In this document: positions 52,716-64,000 of the stretch, piece after piece | How positions within the stretch are numbered: position 1 is the first letter of the stretch | Layout of the letters: every line of letters begins with the position of its first letter | Source: Liolophura sinensis | Taxonomy: Eukaryota > Mollusca > Polyplacophora > Chitonida > Chitonidae | DNA: 64,000 nt | Assembly (NCBI RefSeq): GCF_032854445.1 | Contig: NW_027018033.1 | Span: 47,967-111,966 of the forward strand | Direction: 5' to 3' | Made by a program: the position numbers and the translations under genes | The notes under the pieces: model-generated | Seen by the model: only the letters and a program-made list of their open reading frames with translations | What the model was told of the DNA's origin: nothing | Databases searched by the model: none

Positions 52716-55700
52716 ACGAGAAATCGAATGATGCAAACCGCGTTGCTGTCCGACAGATACTTTTGGCTGTAGTGACATTTGAATGATCATTTATGTCATA
52801 ATCACGTGCCCAGCAACGGCTCTTACTCCATGGAAACCAGGGAAATTGGCAATTTTTCAACAGCTGCCGATGCCTGTCTCAATTCCGCATCTTTTGGCAC
52901 CTTACTGAAGTGAGTCAGTGTTCAGTTTTACTTTTTACAGCAGACTGTATCAAGTACCTTGTGTTTATCACGTACAAATGGTGTGGTTTTTCTACACGTA
53001 GATAAAGACATTGAGATTGTCTTGCACTTAGAAGTAAGACAATTGCTGGGTGAGTTAAATGGGCTTGGCCCAAAGATTTCAGGTCTTCTGGGCTACCGAA
53101 GGGCACATAACTTATAGTCAAAAGTTGAATATAGTAATGACCAGTCGCGATTGTACAGAGTACAGTGTAGCCGATTTCAATTAACAAAAAGACCAGGCAA
53201 AAATGCAAAAGTAGAAAAACTGTTCCAGTGCTGCTGGTAAGAGGCTAATCCGATGTATTTTGTGACGAGAAATCGAATGGTGCAAACCGCGTTGCTCTCC
53301 GACAATACTTTTGGCTGTAGTGACAATTGAATGATCATTTATGTCATAATCACGTGCCCAGCAACGGCTCTTACTCCATGGAAACCAGGGAAATTTGCAA
53401 TTTTTCAACAGCTGCCGATGCCTGTCTCAATTCCGCATCTTTTGGCACCTTATTCATGTGGGTCTGTGGTCAGTTGTACTTTTTACAGCAGACTGTATCA
53501 AGTACCTTGTGTTTTTCACGTACAAATGGTGTGGTTTTTCTACACGTAGATAAAGACATTGAGATTGTCTTGGACTTAGAAGTAAGACAATTGCTGGGTG
53601 AGTTAAATGGGCTTGGCCCAAAGATTTCAGGTCTTCTGGGCTACCGAAGGGCACATAACTTATAGTCAAAAGTTGAATATAGTAATGACCAGTCGCGATT
53701 GTACAGAGTACAGTGTAGCCGATTTCAATTAACAAAAAGACCAGGTAAAAATGCAAAAGTGGAAAAATTGTTCCAGTGCTGCTGGTAAGAGGCTAATCCG
53801 ACGTATTTTGTGACGAGAAATCGAATGGTGCAAACCGCGTTGCTCTCCGACCAATACTTTTGGCTGTAGTGACAATTGAATGATCATTGATGTCATAATC
53901 ACGTGCCCAGCAACGGCTCTTACTCCATGGAAACAAGGGAAATTGGCAATTTTTCAACAGCTGCCGATGCCTGTCTCAATTCCGCATCTTTTGTCACCTT
54001 ACTGAAGTGAGTCAGTGTTCAGTTGTACTTTTTACAGCAGACTGTATCAAGTACCTTGTGTTTTTCATGTACAAATGGTGTGGTTTTTCTACACGTAGAT
54101 AAAGATATTGAGATTGTCTTGGACTTAGAAGTAAGGCAATTGCTGGGTGAGTTAAATGGGCTTAGCCCAAAGATTTCAGGTCTTCTGGGCTACCGAAGGG
54201 CACATAACTTATAGTCAAAAGTTGAATATAGTAATGACCAGTCGCGATTGTACAGAGTACAGTGTAGCCGATTTCAATTAACAAAAAGACCAGGTAAAAA
54301 TGCAAAAGTGGAAAAACTGTTCCAGTGCTGCTGGTAAGAGGCTAATCCGACGTATTTTGTGACCACAAATCGAATGGTGCAAACCGCGTTGCTCTCCGAC
54401 CAATACTTTTGGCTGTAGCGACAATTGCATGATTATATATGTCATAATCACGTGCCCAGCAACGGCTCTTACTCCATGGAAACCAGGAAAATTTGCAATT
54501 TTTCAACAACTGCCGATGCCTGGCTCAATTCCGCAACTTTTGGCACCTTACTGAAGTGGTTCAGTGTTCAGTTTTACTTTTTACAGCAGACTGTATCAAG
54601 TACCTTGTGTTTATCACGTACAAATGGTGTGGTTTTTCTACACGTAGATAAAGACATTGAGATTGTCTTGCACTTAGAAGTAAGACAATTGCTGGGTGAG
54701 TTAAATGGGCTTGGCCAAAGATTTCAGGTCTTCTGGGCTACCGAAGGGCACATAACTTATAGTCAAAAGTTGAATATAGTAATGACCAGTCGCGATTGTA
54801 CAGAGTACAGTGTAGCCGATTTCAATTAACAAAAAGACCAGGCAAAAATGCAAAAGTGGAAAAACTGTTCCAGTGCTGCTGGTAAGAGGCTAATCCGACG
54901 TATTTTGTGACGAGAAATCGAATGGTGCAAACCGCGTTGCTCTCCGACCAATACTTTTGCCTGTAGCGACAATTGAATGATCATTTATGTCATAATCACG
55001 TGCCCAGCAACGGCTCTTACTCCATGGAAACCAGGGAAATTTGCAATTTTTCAACAGCTGCCGATGCCTGGCCAAATTCCTTATCTTTTGTCACTTTATA
55101 ATTGTGGGTCAGTGTTTAGTTGTACTTTTTACAGCAGACTGTATCAAGTACCTTGTGTTTTTCACGTACAAATGGTGTGGTTTTTCTACACGTAGATAAA
55201 GACATTGAGATTGTCTTGGACTTAGAAGTAAGACAATTGCTGGGTGAGTTAAATGGGCTTGGCCCAAAGATTTCAGGTCTTCTGGGCTACCGAAGGGCAC
55301 ATAACTTATAGTCAAAAGTTGAATATAGTAATGACCAGTCGCGATTGTACAGAGTACAGTGTAGCCGATTTCAATTAACAAAAAGACCAGGTAAAAATGC
55401 AAAAGTGGAAAAACTGTTTCAGTGCTGCTGGTAAGAGGCTAATCCGACGTATTTTGTGACGAGAAATCGAATGGTGCAAACCGCGTTGCTCTCCGACCAA
55501 TACTTTTGGCTGTAGTGACAACTGAATGATCATTTATGTCATAATCACGTGCCCAGCAACGGCTCTTACTCCATGGAAACCAGGGAAATTTGCAATTTTT
55601 CAACAGCTGCCGATGCCTGGCTCAATTCCGCATCTTTTGGCACCTTATTCATGTGGGTCTGTGGTCAGTTGTACTTTTTACAGCAGACTGTATCAAGTAC

Positions 55701-58700
55701 CTTGTGTTTTTCACGTACAAATGGTGTGGTTTTTCTACACGTAGATAAAGACATTGAGATTGTCTTGGACTTAGAAGTAAGACAATTGCTGGGTGAGTTA
55801 AATGGGCTTGGCCCAAAGATTTCAGGTCTTCTGGGCTACCGAAGGGCACATAACTTATAGTCAAAAGTTGAATATAGTAATGACCAGTCGCGATTGTACA
55901 GAGTACAGTGTAGCCGATTTCAATTAACAAAAAGACCAGGCAAAAATGCAAAAGTGGAAAAACTGTTCCAGTGCTGCTGGTAAGAGGCTAATCCGACGTA
56001 TTTTGTGACGAGAAATCGAATGGTGCAAACCGCGTTGCTCTCCGACCAATACTTTTGGCTGTAGTGACAATTGAATGATCATTTATGTCATAATCACGTG
56101 CCCAGCAACGGCTCTTACTCCATGGAAACCAGGGAAATTTGCAATTTTTCAACAGCTGCCGATGCCTGTCTTAATTCCGCATCTTTTGGCACCTTACTGA
56201 AGTGAGTCAGTTTTCAGTTGTACTTTTTACAGCAGACTGTATCAAGTACCTTGTGTTTTTCACGTACAAATGGTGTGGTTTTTCTACACGTAGATAAAGA
56301 CATTGAGATTGTCTTGCACTTAGAAGTAAGACAATTGCTGGGTGAGTTAAATGGGCTTAGCCCAAAGATTTCAGGTCTTCTGGGCTACCGAAGGGCACAT
56401 AACTTATAGTCAAAAGTTGAATATAGTAATGACCAGTCGCGATTGTACAGAGTACAGTGTAGCCAATTTCAATTAACCAAAAGACCAGGCAAAAATGCAA
56501 AAGTAGAAAAACCAGTCCAGTGCTGCTGGTAAGAGGCTAATCCGACGTATTTTGTAACGAGAAATCGAATGGTGCAAACCGCGTTGCTCTCCGACCAATA
56601 TTTTTGGCTGTAGCGACAATTGCATGATTGTTTATGTCATAATCACGTGCCCAGCAACGGCTCTTACTCCATGGAAACCAGGGAAATTTGCAATTTTTCA
56701 ACAGCTGCCGATGCCTGGCCAAATTCCTTATCTTTTGTCACTTTATAATTGTGGGTCAGTGTTTAGTTGTACTTTTTACAGCAGACTGTATCAAGTACCT
56801 TGTGTTTTTCACGTACAAATGGTGTGGTTTTTCTACACGTAGATAAAGACATTGAGATTGTCTTGGACTTAGAAGTAAGACAATTGCTGGGTGAGTTAAA
56901 TGGGCTTGGCCCAAAGATTTCAGGTCTTCTGGGCTACCGAAGGGCACATAACTTATAGTCAAAAGTTGAATATAGTAATGACCAGTCGCGATTGTACAGA
57001 GTACAGTGTAGCCGATTTCAATTAACAAAAAGACCAGGTAAAAATGCAAAAGTGGAAAAACTGTTTCAGTGCTGCTGGTAAGAGGCTAATCCGACGTATT
57101 TTGTGACGAGAAATCGAATGGTGCAAACCGCGTTGCTCTCCGACCAATACTTTTGGCTGTAGTGACAACTGAATGATCATTTATGTCATAATCACGTGCC
57201 CAGCAACGGCTCTTACTCCATGGAAACAAGGGAAATTTGCAATTTTTCAACAGCTGCCGATGCCTGGCTCAATTCCGCATCTTTTGGCACCTTACTGAAG
57301 TGGGTCAGTGTTCAGTTGTACTTTTTACAGCAGACTGTATCAAGTACCTTTTGTTTCTCACGTACAAATGGTGTGGTTTTTCTACACGTAGATAAAGACA
57401 TTAAGATTGTCTTGCACTTAGATGTAAGGCAATTGCTGGGTGAGTTAAATGGGCTTAGCCCAAAGATTTCAGGTCTTCTGGGCTACCGAAGGGCACATAA
57501 CTTATAGTCAAAAGTTGAATATAGTAATGACCAGTCGCGATTGTACAGAGTACAGTGTAGCCGATTTCAATTAACAAAAAGACCAGGTAAAAATGCAAAA
57601 GTGGAAAAAACTGGTCCAGTGCTGCTGGTAAGAGGCTAACCCGACGTATTTTGTGACGAGAAATCGAATGGTGCAAACCGCGTTGCTCTCCGACCAATAC
57701 TTTTGGCTGTAGCGACAATTGCATGATTATTTATGTCATAATCACGTGCCCAGCAACGGCTCTTACTCCATGGAAACCAGGGAAATTTGCAATTTTTCAA
57801 CAGCTGCCGATGCCTGGCCCAATTCCTCATCTTTTGGCACCTTATAATTGTGGGTCAGTGTTTAGTTGTACTTTTTACAGCAGACTGTATCAAGTACCTT
57901 GTGTTTTTCACGTACAAATGGTGTGGTTTTTCTACACGTAGATAAAGACATTGAGATTGTCTTGGACTTAGAAGTAAGACAATTGCTGGGTGAGTTAAAT
58001 GGGCTTGGCCCAAAGATTTCAGGTCTTCTGGGCTACCGAAGGGCACATAACTTATAGTCAAAAGTTGAATATAGTAATGACCAGTCGCGATTGTACAGAG
58101 TACAGTGTAGCCGATTTCAATTAACAAAAAGACCAGGTAAAAATGCAAAAGTGGAAAAATTGTTCCAGTGCTGCTGGTAAGAGGCTAATCCGACGTATTT
58201 TGTGACGAGAAATCGAATGGTGCAAACCGCGTTGCTCTCTGACCAATACTTTTGGCTGTAGCGACAATTGAATGATCATTTATGTCATAATCACGTGCCC
58301 AGCAACGGCTCTTACTCCATGGAAACAAGGGAAATTTGCAATTTTTCAACAGCTGCCGATGCCTGGCTCAATTCCGCATCTTTTGGCACCTTACTGAAGT
58401 GGGTCAGTGTTCAGTTGTACTTTTTACAGCAGACTGTATCAAGTACCTTGTGTTTTTCACGTACAAATGGTGTGGTTTTTCTACACGTAGATAAAGACAT
58501 TGAGATTGTCTTGGACTTAGAAGTAAGACAATTGCTGGGTGAGTTAAATGGGCTTAGCCCAAAGATTTCAGGTCTTCTGGGCTACCGAAGGGCACATAAC
58601 TTATAGTCAAAAGTTGAATATAGTAATGACCAGTCGCGATTGTACAGAGTACAGTGTAGCCGATTTCAATTAACAAAAAGACCAGGCAAAAATGCAAAAG

Positions 58701-58753
58701 TGGAAAAACTGTTCCAGTGCTGCTGGTAAGAGGCTAATCCGACGTATTTTGTG
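52716..58753 (+). repeat. Eleven-unit block G1, units 97-107 (classes 1-2-1-1-3-2-1-3-1-3-1)
   Basis: Unit starts are 52716, 53265, 53813, 54362, 54910, 55459, 56008, 56557, 57106, 57656 and 58205. The block recurs to the right as units 108-117. Shared rare marks are GCTGTCCGACAGATAC with GACATTTGAATG (near 52747 and 58785), TGTGACCACAAATCG (near 54359 and 59849), GATTATATATG, CCAAATTCCTTATC and AGTTTTCAG. The shift is 11 units at the left edge and 10 from unit 100 onward. Single-base length changes lie near 53303, 54715 and 57605. Confidence 0.9.
56557..57655 (+). repeat. Units 104-105 with a conversion-like tract
   Basis: Unit 104 begins like unit 114 (TTTTGTAACG before it, AATATTTTTGG, GCATGATTGTTTATG) but from about 56637-56719 onward it matches unit 101, including CCAAATTCCTTATC and CACTTTATAATTG. 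Unit 105 begins like unit 102 (GACAACTGAATG) and from about 57180-57225 matches unit 115 (GAAACAAGGG, TTTTGTTTCTC, ACATTAAGATTG, TTAGATGTAAGG). A tract of about 450-590 bp from units 101-102 therefore replaces the sequence still seen in units 114-115, or the reverse. Confidence 0.75.
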
Positions 58754-61700
58754 ACGAGAAATCGAATGATGCAAACCGCGTTGCTGTCCGACAGATACTT
58801 TTGGCTGTAGTGACATTTGAATGATCATTTATGTCATAATCACGTGCCCAGCAACGGCTCTTACTCCATGGAAACCAGGGAAATTGGCAATTTTTCAACA
58901 GCTGCCGATGCCTGTCTCAATTCCGCATCTTTTGGCACCTTACTGAAGTGAGTCAGTGTTCAGTTTTACTTTTTACAGCAGACTGTATCAAGTACCTTGT
59001 GTTTATCACGTACAAATGGTGTGGTTTTTCTACACGTAGATAAAGACATTGAGATTGTCTTGCACTTAGAAGTAAGACAATTGCTGGGTGAGTTAAATGG
59101 GCTTGGCCCAAAGATTTCAGGTCTTCTGGGCTACCGAAGGGCACATAACTTATAGTCAAAAGTTGAATATAGTAATGACCAGTCGCGATTGTACAGAGTA
59201 CAGTGTAGCCGATTTCAATTAACAAAAAGACCAGGCAAAAATGCAAAAGTAGAAAAACTGTTCCAGTGCTGCTGGTAAGAGGCTAATCCGATGTATTTTG
59301 TGACGAGAAATCGAATGGTGCAAACCGCGTTGCTCTCCGACCAATACTTTTGGCTGTAGTGACAATTGAATGATCATTTATGTCATAATCACGTGCCCAG
59401 CAACGGCTCTTACTCCATGGAAACCAGGGAAATTTGCAATTTTTCAACAGCTGCCGATGCCTGTCTCAATTCCGCATCTTTTGTCACCTTACTGAAGTGA
59501 GTCAGTGTTCAGTTGTACTTTTTACAGCAGACTGTATCAAGTACCTTGTGTTTTTCATGTACAAATGGTGTGGTTTTTCTACACGTAGATAAAGACATTG
59601 AGATTGTCTTGGACTTAGAAGTAAGGCAATTGCTGGGTGAGTTAAATGGGCTTAGCCCAAAGATTTCAGGTCTTCTGGGCTACCGAAGGGCACATAACTT
59701 ATAGTCAAAAGTTGAATATAGTAATGACCAGTCGCGATTGTACAGAGTACAGTGTAGCCGATTTCAATTAACAAAAAGACCAGGTAAAAATGCAAAAGTG
59801 GAAAAACTGTTCCAGTGCTGCTGGTAAGAGGCTAATCCGACGTATTTTGTGACCACAAATCGAATGGTGCAAACCGCGTTGCTCTCCGACCAATACTTTT
59901 GGCTGTAGCGACAATTGCATGATTATATATGTCATAATCACGTGCCCAGCAACGGCTCTTACTCCATGGAAACCAGGAAAATTTGCAATTTTTCAACAAC
60001 TGCCGATGCCTGGCTCAATTCCGCAACTTTTGGCACCTTACTGAAGTGGTTCAGTGTTCAGTTTTACTTTTTACAGCAGACTGTATCAAGTACCTTGTGT
60101 TTATCACGTACAAATGGTGTGGTTTTTCTACACGTAGATAAAGACATTGAGATTGTCTTGCACTTAGAAGTAAGACAATTGCTGGGTGAGTTAAATGGGC
60201 TTGGCCCAAAGATTTCAGGTCTTCTGGGCTACCGAAGGGCACATAACTTATAGTCAAAAGTTGAATATAGTAATGACCAGTCGCGATTGTACAGAGTACA
60301 GTGTAGCCGATTTCAATTAACAAAAAGACCAGGCAAAAATGCAAAAGTGGAAAAACTGTTCCAGTGCTGCTGGTAAGAGGCTAATCCGACGTATTTTGTG
60401 ACGAGAAATCGAATGGTGCAAACCGCGTTGCTCTCCGACCAATACTTTTGCCTGTAGCGACAATTGAATGATCATTTATGTCATAATCACGTGCCCAGCA
60501 ACGGCTCTTACTCCATGGAAACCAGGGAAATTTGCAATTTTTCAACAGCTGCCGATGCCTGGCCAAATTCCTTATCTTTTGTCACTTTATAATTGTGGGT
60601 CAGTGTTTAGTTGTACTTTTTACAGCAGACTGTATCAAGTACCTTGTGTTTTTCACGTACAAATGGTGTGGTTTTTCTACACGTAGATAAAGACATTGAG
60701 ATTGTCTTGGACTTAGAAGTAAGACAATTGCTGGGTGAGTTAAATGGGCTTGGCCCAAAGATTTCAGGTCTTCTGGGCTACCGAAGGGCACATAACTTAT
60801 AGTCAAAAGTTGAATATAGTAATGACCAGTCGCGATTGTACAGAGTACAGTGTAGCCGATTTCAATTAACAAAAAGACCAGGTAAAAATGCAAAAGTGGA
60901 AAAACTGTTTCAGTGCTGCTGGTAAGAGGCTAATCCGACGTATTTTGTGACGAGAAATCGAATGGTGCAAACCGCGTTGCTCTCCGACCAATACTTTTGG
61001 CTGTAGTGACAACTGAATGATCATTTATGTCATAATCACGTGCCCAGCAACGGCTCTTACTCCATGGAAACCAGGGAAATTTGCAATTTTTCAACAGCTG
61101 CCGATGCCTGGCTCAATTCCGCATCTTTTGGCACCTTATTCATGTGGGTCTGTGGTCAGTTGTACTTTTTACAGCAGACTGTATCAAGTACCTTGTGTTT
61201 TTCACGTACAAATGGTGTGGTTTTTCTACACGTAGATAAAGACATTGAGATTGTCTTGGACTTAGAAGTAAGACAATTGCTGGGTGAGTTAAATGGGCTT
61301 GGCCCAAAGATTTCAGGTCTTCTGGGCTACCGAAGGGCACATAACTTATAGTCAAAAGTTGAATATAGTAATGACCAGTCGCGATTGTACAGAGTACAGT
61401 GTAGCCGATTTCAATTAACAAAAAGACCAGGCAAAAATGCAAAAGTGGAAAAACTGTTCCAGTGCTGCTGGTAAGAGGCTAATCCGACGTATTTTGTGAC
61501 GAGAAATCGAATGGTGCAAACCGCGTTGCTCTCCGACCAATACTTTTGGCTGTAGTGACAATTGAATGATCATTTATGTCATAATCACGTGCCCAGCAAC
61601 GGCTCTTACTCCATGGAAACCAGGGAAATTTGCAATTTTTCAACAGCTGCCGATGCCTGTCTCAATTCCGCATCTTTTGGCACCTTACTGAAGTGAGTCA

Positions 61701-64000
61701 GTTTTCAGTTGTACTTTTTACAGCAGACTGTATCAAGTACCTTGTGTTTTTCACGTACAAATGGTGTGGTTTTTCTACACGTAGATAAAGACATTGAGAT
61801 TGTCTTGCACTTAGAAGTAAGACAATTGCTGGGTGAGTTAAATGGGCTTAGCCCAAAGATTTCAGGTCTTCTGGGCTACCGAAGGGCACATAACTTATAG
61901 TCAAAAGTTGAATATAGTAATGACCAGTCGCGATTGTACAGAGTACAGTGTAGCCAATTTCAATTAACCAAAAGACCAGGCAAAAATGCAAAAGTAGAAA
62001 AACCAGTCCAGTGCTGCTGGTAAGAGGCTAATCCGACGTATTTTGTAACGAGAAATCGAATGGTGCAAACCGCGTTGCTCTCCGACCAATATTTTTGGCT
62101 GTAGCGACAATTGCATGATTGTTTATGTCATAATCACGTGCCCAGCAACGGCTCTTACTCCATGGAAACCAGGGAAATTTGCAATTTTTCAACAGCTGCC
62201 GATGCCTGGCTCAATTCCGCATCTATTGGCACCTTACTGAAGTGGGTCAGTGTTCAGTTGTACTTTTTACAGCAGACTGTATCAAGTACCTTGTGTTTAT
62301 CACGTACAAATGGTGTGGTTTTTCTACACGTAGATAAAGACATTGAGATTGTCTTGCACTTAGAAGTAAGGCAATTGCTGGGTGAGTTAAATGGGCTTGG
62401 CCCAAAGATTTGACGTCTTCTGGGCTACCGAAGGGCACATAACTTATAGTCAAAAGTTGAATATAGTAATGACCAGTCGCGATTGTACAGAGTACAGTGT
62501 AGCCGATTTCAATTAACAAAAAGACCAGGTAAAAATGCAAAAGTGGAAAAACTGGTCCAGTGCTGCTGGTAAGAGGCTAATCCGACGTATTTTGTGACGA
62601 GAAATCGAATGGTGCAAACCGCGTTGCTCTCTGACCAATACTTTTGGCTGTAGTGACAATTGAATGATCATTTATGTCATAATCACGTGCCCAGCAACGG
62701 CTCTTACTCCATGGAAACAAGGGAAATTTGCAATTTTTCAACAGCTGCCGATGCCTGGCTCAATTCCGCATCTTTTGGCACCTTACTGAAGTGGGTCAGT
62801 GTTCAGTTGTACTTTTTACAGCAGACTGTATCAAGTACCTTTTGTTTCTCACGTACAAATGGTGTGGTTTTTCTACACGTAGATAAAGACATTAAGATTG
62901 TCTTGCACTTAGATGTAAGGCAATTGCTGGGTGAGTTAAATGGGCTTAGCCCAAAGATTTCAGGTCTTCTGGGCTACCGAAGGGCACATAACTTATAGTC
63001 AAAAGTTGAATATAGTAATGACCAGTCGCGATTGTACAGAGTACAGTGTAGCCGATTTCAATTAACAAAAAGACCAGGTAAAAATGCAAAAGTGGAAAAA
63101 CTGGTCCAGTGCTGCTGGTAAGAGGCTAATCCGACGTATTTTGTGACGAGAAATCGAATGGTGCAAACCGCGTTGCTCTCCGACCAATACTTTTGGCTGT
63201 AGCGACAATTGCATGATTATTTATGTCATAATCACGTGCCCAGCAACGGCTCTTACTCCATGGAAACCAGGGAAATTTGCAATTTTTCAACAGCTGCCGA
63301 TGCCTGGCCCAATTCCTCATCTTTTGGCACCTTATAATTGTGGGTCAGTGTTTAGTTGTACTTTTTACAGCAGACTGTATCAAGTACCTTGTGTTTTTCA
63401 CGTACAAATGGTGTGTTTTTCTACACGTAGATAAAGACATTGAGATTGTCTTGGACTTAGAAGTAAGACAATTGCTGGGTGAGTTAAATGGGCTTGGCCC
63501 AAAGATTTCAGGTCTTCTGGGCTACCGAAGGGCACATAACTTATAGTCAAAAGTTGAATATAGTAATGACCAGTCGCGATTGTACAGAGTACAGTGTAGC
63601 CGATTTCAATTAACAAAAAGACCAGGTAAAAATGCAAAAGTGGAAAAATTGTTCCAGTGCTGCTGGTAAGAGGCTAATCCGACGTATTTTGTGACGAGAA
63701 ATCGAATGGTGCAAACCGCGTTGCTCTCTGACCAATACTTTTGGCTGTAGCGACAATTGAATGATCATTTATGTCATAATCACGTGCCCAGCAACGGCTC
63801 TTACTCCATGGAAACAAGGGAAATTTGCAATTTTTCAACAGCTGCCGATGCCTGGCTCAATTCCGCATCTTTTAGCACCTTACTGAAGTGGGTCAGTGTT
63901 CAGTTGTACTTTTTACAGCAGACTGTATCAAGTACCTTGTGTTTTTCACGTACAAATGGTGTGGTTTTTCTACACGTAGATAAAGACATTGAGATTGTCT
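58754..64000 (+). repeat. Block G2, units 108-117, last unit cut by the window edge (classes 1-1-1-3-2-1-1-1-3-1)
   Basis: Unit starts are 58754, 59303, 59852, 60401, 60950, 61499, 62048, 62597, 63146 and 63694. It is the second copy of units 97-107 but one unit shorter. Unit 116 lacks one G in GGTGTGTTTTT near 63412. Unit 117 is the first 307 bp of a unit, so the array continues beyond 64000. Confidence 0.9.
59303..59851 (+). repeat. Hybrid satellite unit 109 (left of unit 98, right of unit 99)
   Basis: The left part follows GATGTATTT and has CCAGGG and AAATTTGCA, as in unit 98. From about 59437-59482 it has TTTTGTCACC, class 1, CATGTAC and AAGTAAGGC, as in unit 99. Units to its left pair with block G1 at an 11-unit shift and units to its right at 10. 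This fits loss of exactly one 549-bp unit by exchange between neighbours (or gain of one in the other copy). Confidence 0.8.

Larger units (their letters stand above)
1..64000 (+). repeat. 549-bp satellite DNA array, 116 full units plus a partial unit
   Basis: The sequence repeats every 549 bases from end to end. The landmark ACGAGAAATCG falls at 1, 550, 1099, 1648 and so on to 63694, always on the + strand. In the clean parts nearly every unit is exactly 549 bp; units 18 and 55 are 550 and 548 bp. Unit 2 (550-1098) has 230 G or C of 549, about 42%. I see no internal sub-repeat within the unit, no inversion and no inserted foreign sequence. Units differ by scattered substitutions, many of which recur in several units and define lineages. 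Long uniform arrays of this kind are typical of eukaryotic heterochromatin, commonly centromeric or pericentromeric; placement on a chromosome is inference. I do not recognise the family. Open frames inside it are not supported as genes. Confidence 0.98.

Noticed and set aside
54425-54829. 134-codon + strand frame
   Set aside because: Created by one missing C near 54715; the paired unit 110 without that change has the ordinary 112-codon frame.
1-64000. CRISPR array
   Set aside because: The repeating unit is 549 bp with no short constant repeat alternating with unrelated spacers.
1-64000. Hammerhead ribozyme, known in some satellite DNAs
   Set aside because: I looked for the CTGATGA core on both strands of the unit and found none; CTGAATGA in a few units has an extra base and lacks the rest of the fold.
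1-64000. CENP-B box
   Set aside because: No match to the TTCG-N4-A-N2-CGGG core on either strand; CCTTCGG on the minus strand and CCGGGT in a few units are isolated pieces.
1-64000. tRNA- or 5S-derived Pol III promoter, or a transposon origin
   Set aside because: No clear A/B box pair, no terminal inverted repeats or target duplications, and no poly(A) end that recurs at a unit boundary.

Overview
The whole 64-kb window is one uninterrupted, head-to-tail satellite DNA array. The basic unit is 549 bp, about 42% G+C in a representative copy (550-1098). With the arbitrary phase used here (unit start = the 'a' of ACGAGAAATCG, first at position 1) there are 116 complete units plus a 307-bp partial unit at the right edge. 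All units lie in the same orientation. I see no unique sequence, transposon, RNA gene, CRISPR array or convincing protein gene. The many short open frames are the same few frames repeated every 549 bp; different units break them at different places with common stop-creating variants, so they do not look like selected proteins. An array of this size and unit length points to a eukaryotic chromosome, probably centromeric, pericentromeric or other heterochromatin. I do not recognise the family and cannot name the species. CpG is only mildly depleted (17 per unit in the representative copy), which argues weakly against a heavily CpG-methylated vertebrate.

Units fall into three classes by a short divergent block at unit offsets about 190-210: class 1 (ACTGAAG; 52 units), class 2 (ATTCATG; 47 units) and class 3 (ATAATTG; 18 units). 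A unit's closest relative is usually 4 to 17 units away, not next door. The array is therefore a patchwork of recent multi-unit duplications (higher-order repeats of varying length): units 4-9 = 10-15 (6-unit shift), 13-17 = 22-26 (9), 31-34 = 35-38 (4), 40-46 = 47-53 (7), 57-59 = 65-67 (8), 61-71 = 74-84 (13), and 97-107 = 108-117 (11 then 10). Three places show exchange directly: unit 27 and unit 109 are hybrids that each remove exactly one unit relative to the paired copy, and units 104-105 carry a roughly one-unit tract copied from units 101-102.

From about 41.86 to 52.29 kb the unit length becomes ragged (546-555 bp) through about 70 single-base insertions and deletions, mostly duplicated bases or homopolymer changes. 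Only about 8 such changes occur in the other 53.6 kb. This looks like poor consensus quality rather than biology.

Within the unit, variation is uneven. Offsets about 394-466 are almost invariant and contain two small dyads (TCGCGA and TGTAC-AGA-GTACA). An ATCACGTG motif at offsets 86-93 is present in nearly all units, and an A-tract cluster lies at offsets 471-504. These are candidates for protein binding or DNA bending, not demonstrated elements. I found no new enzymatic or defence system here; the interest lies in the satellite itself, its mixed higher-order structure and its visible exchange breakpoints.
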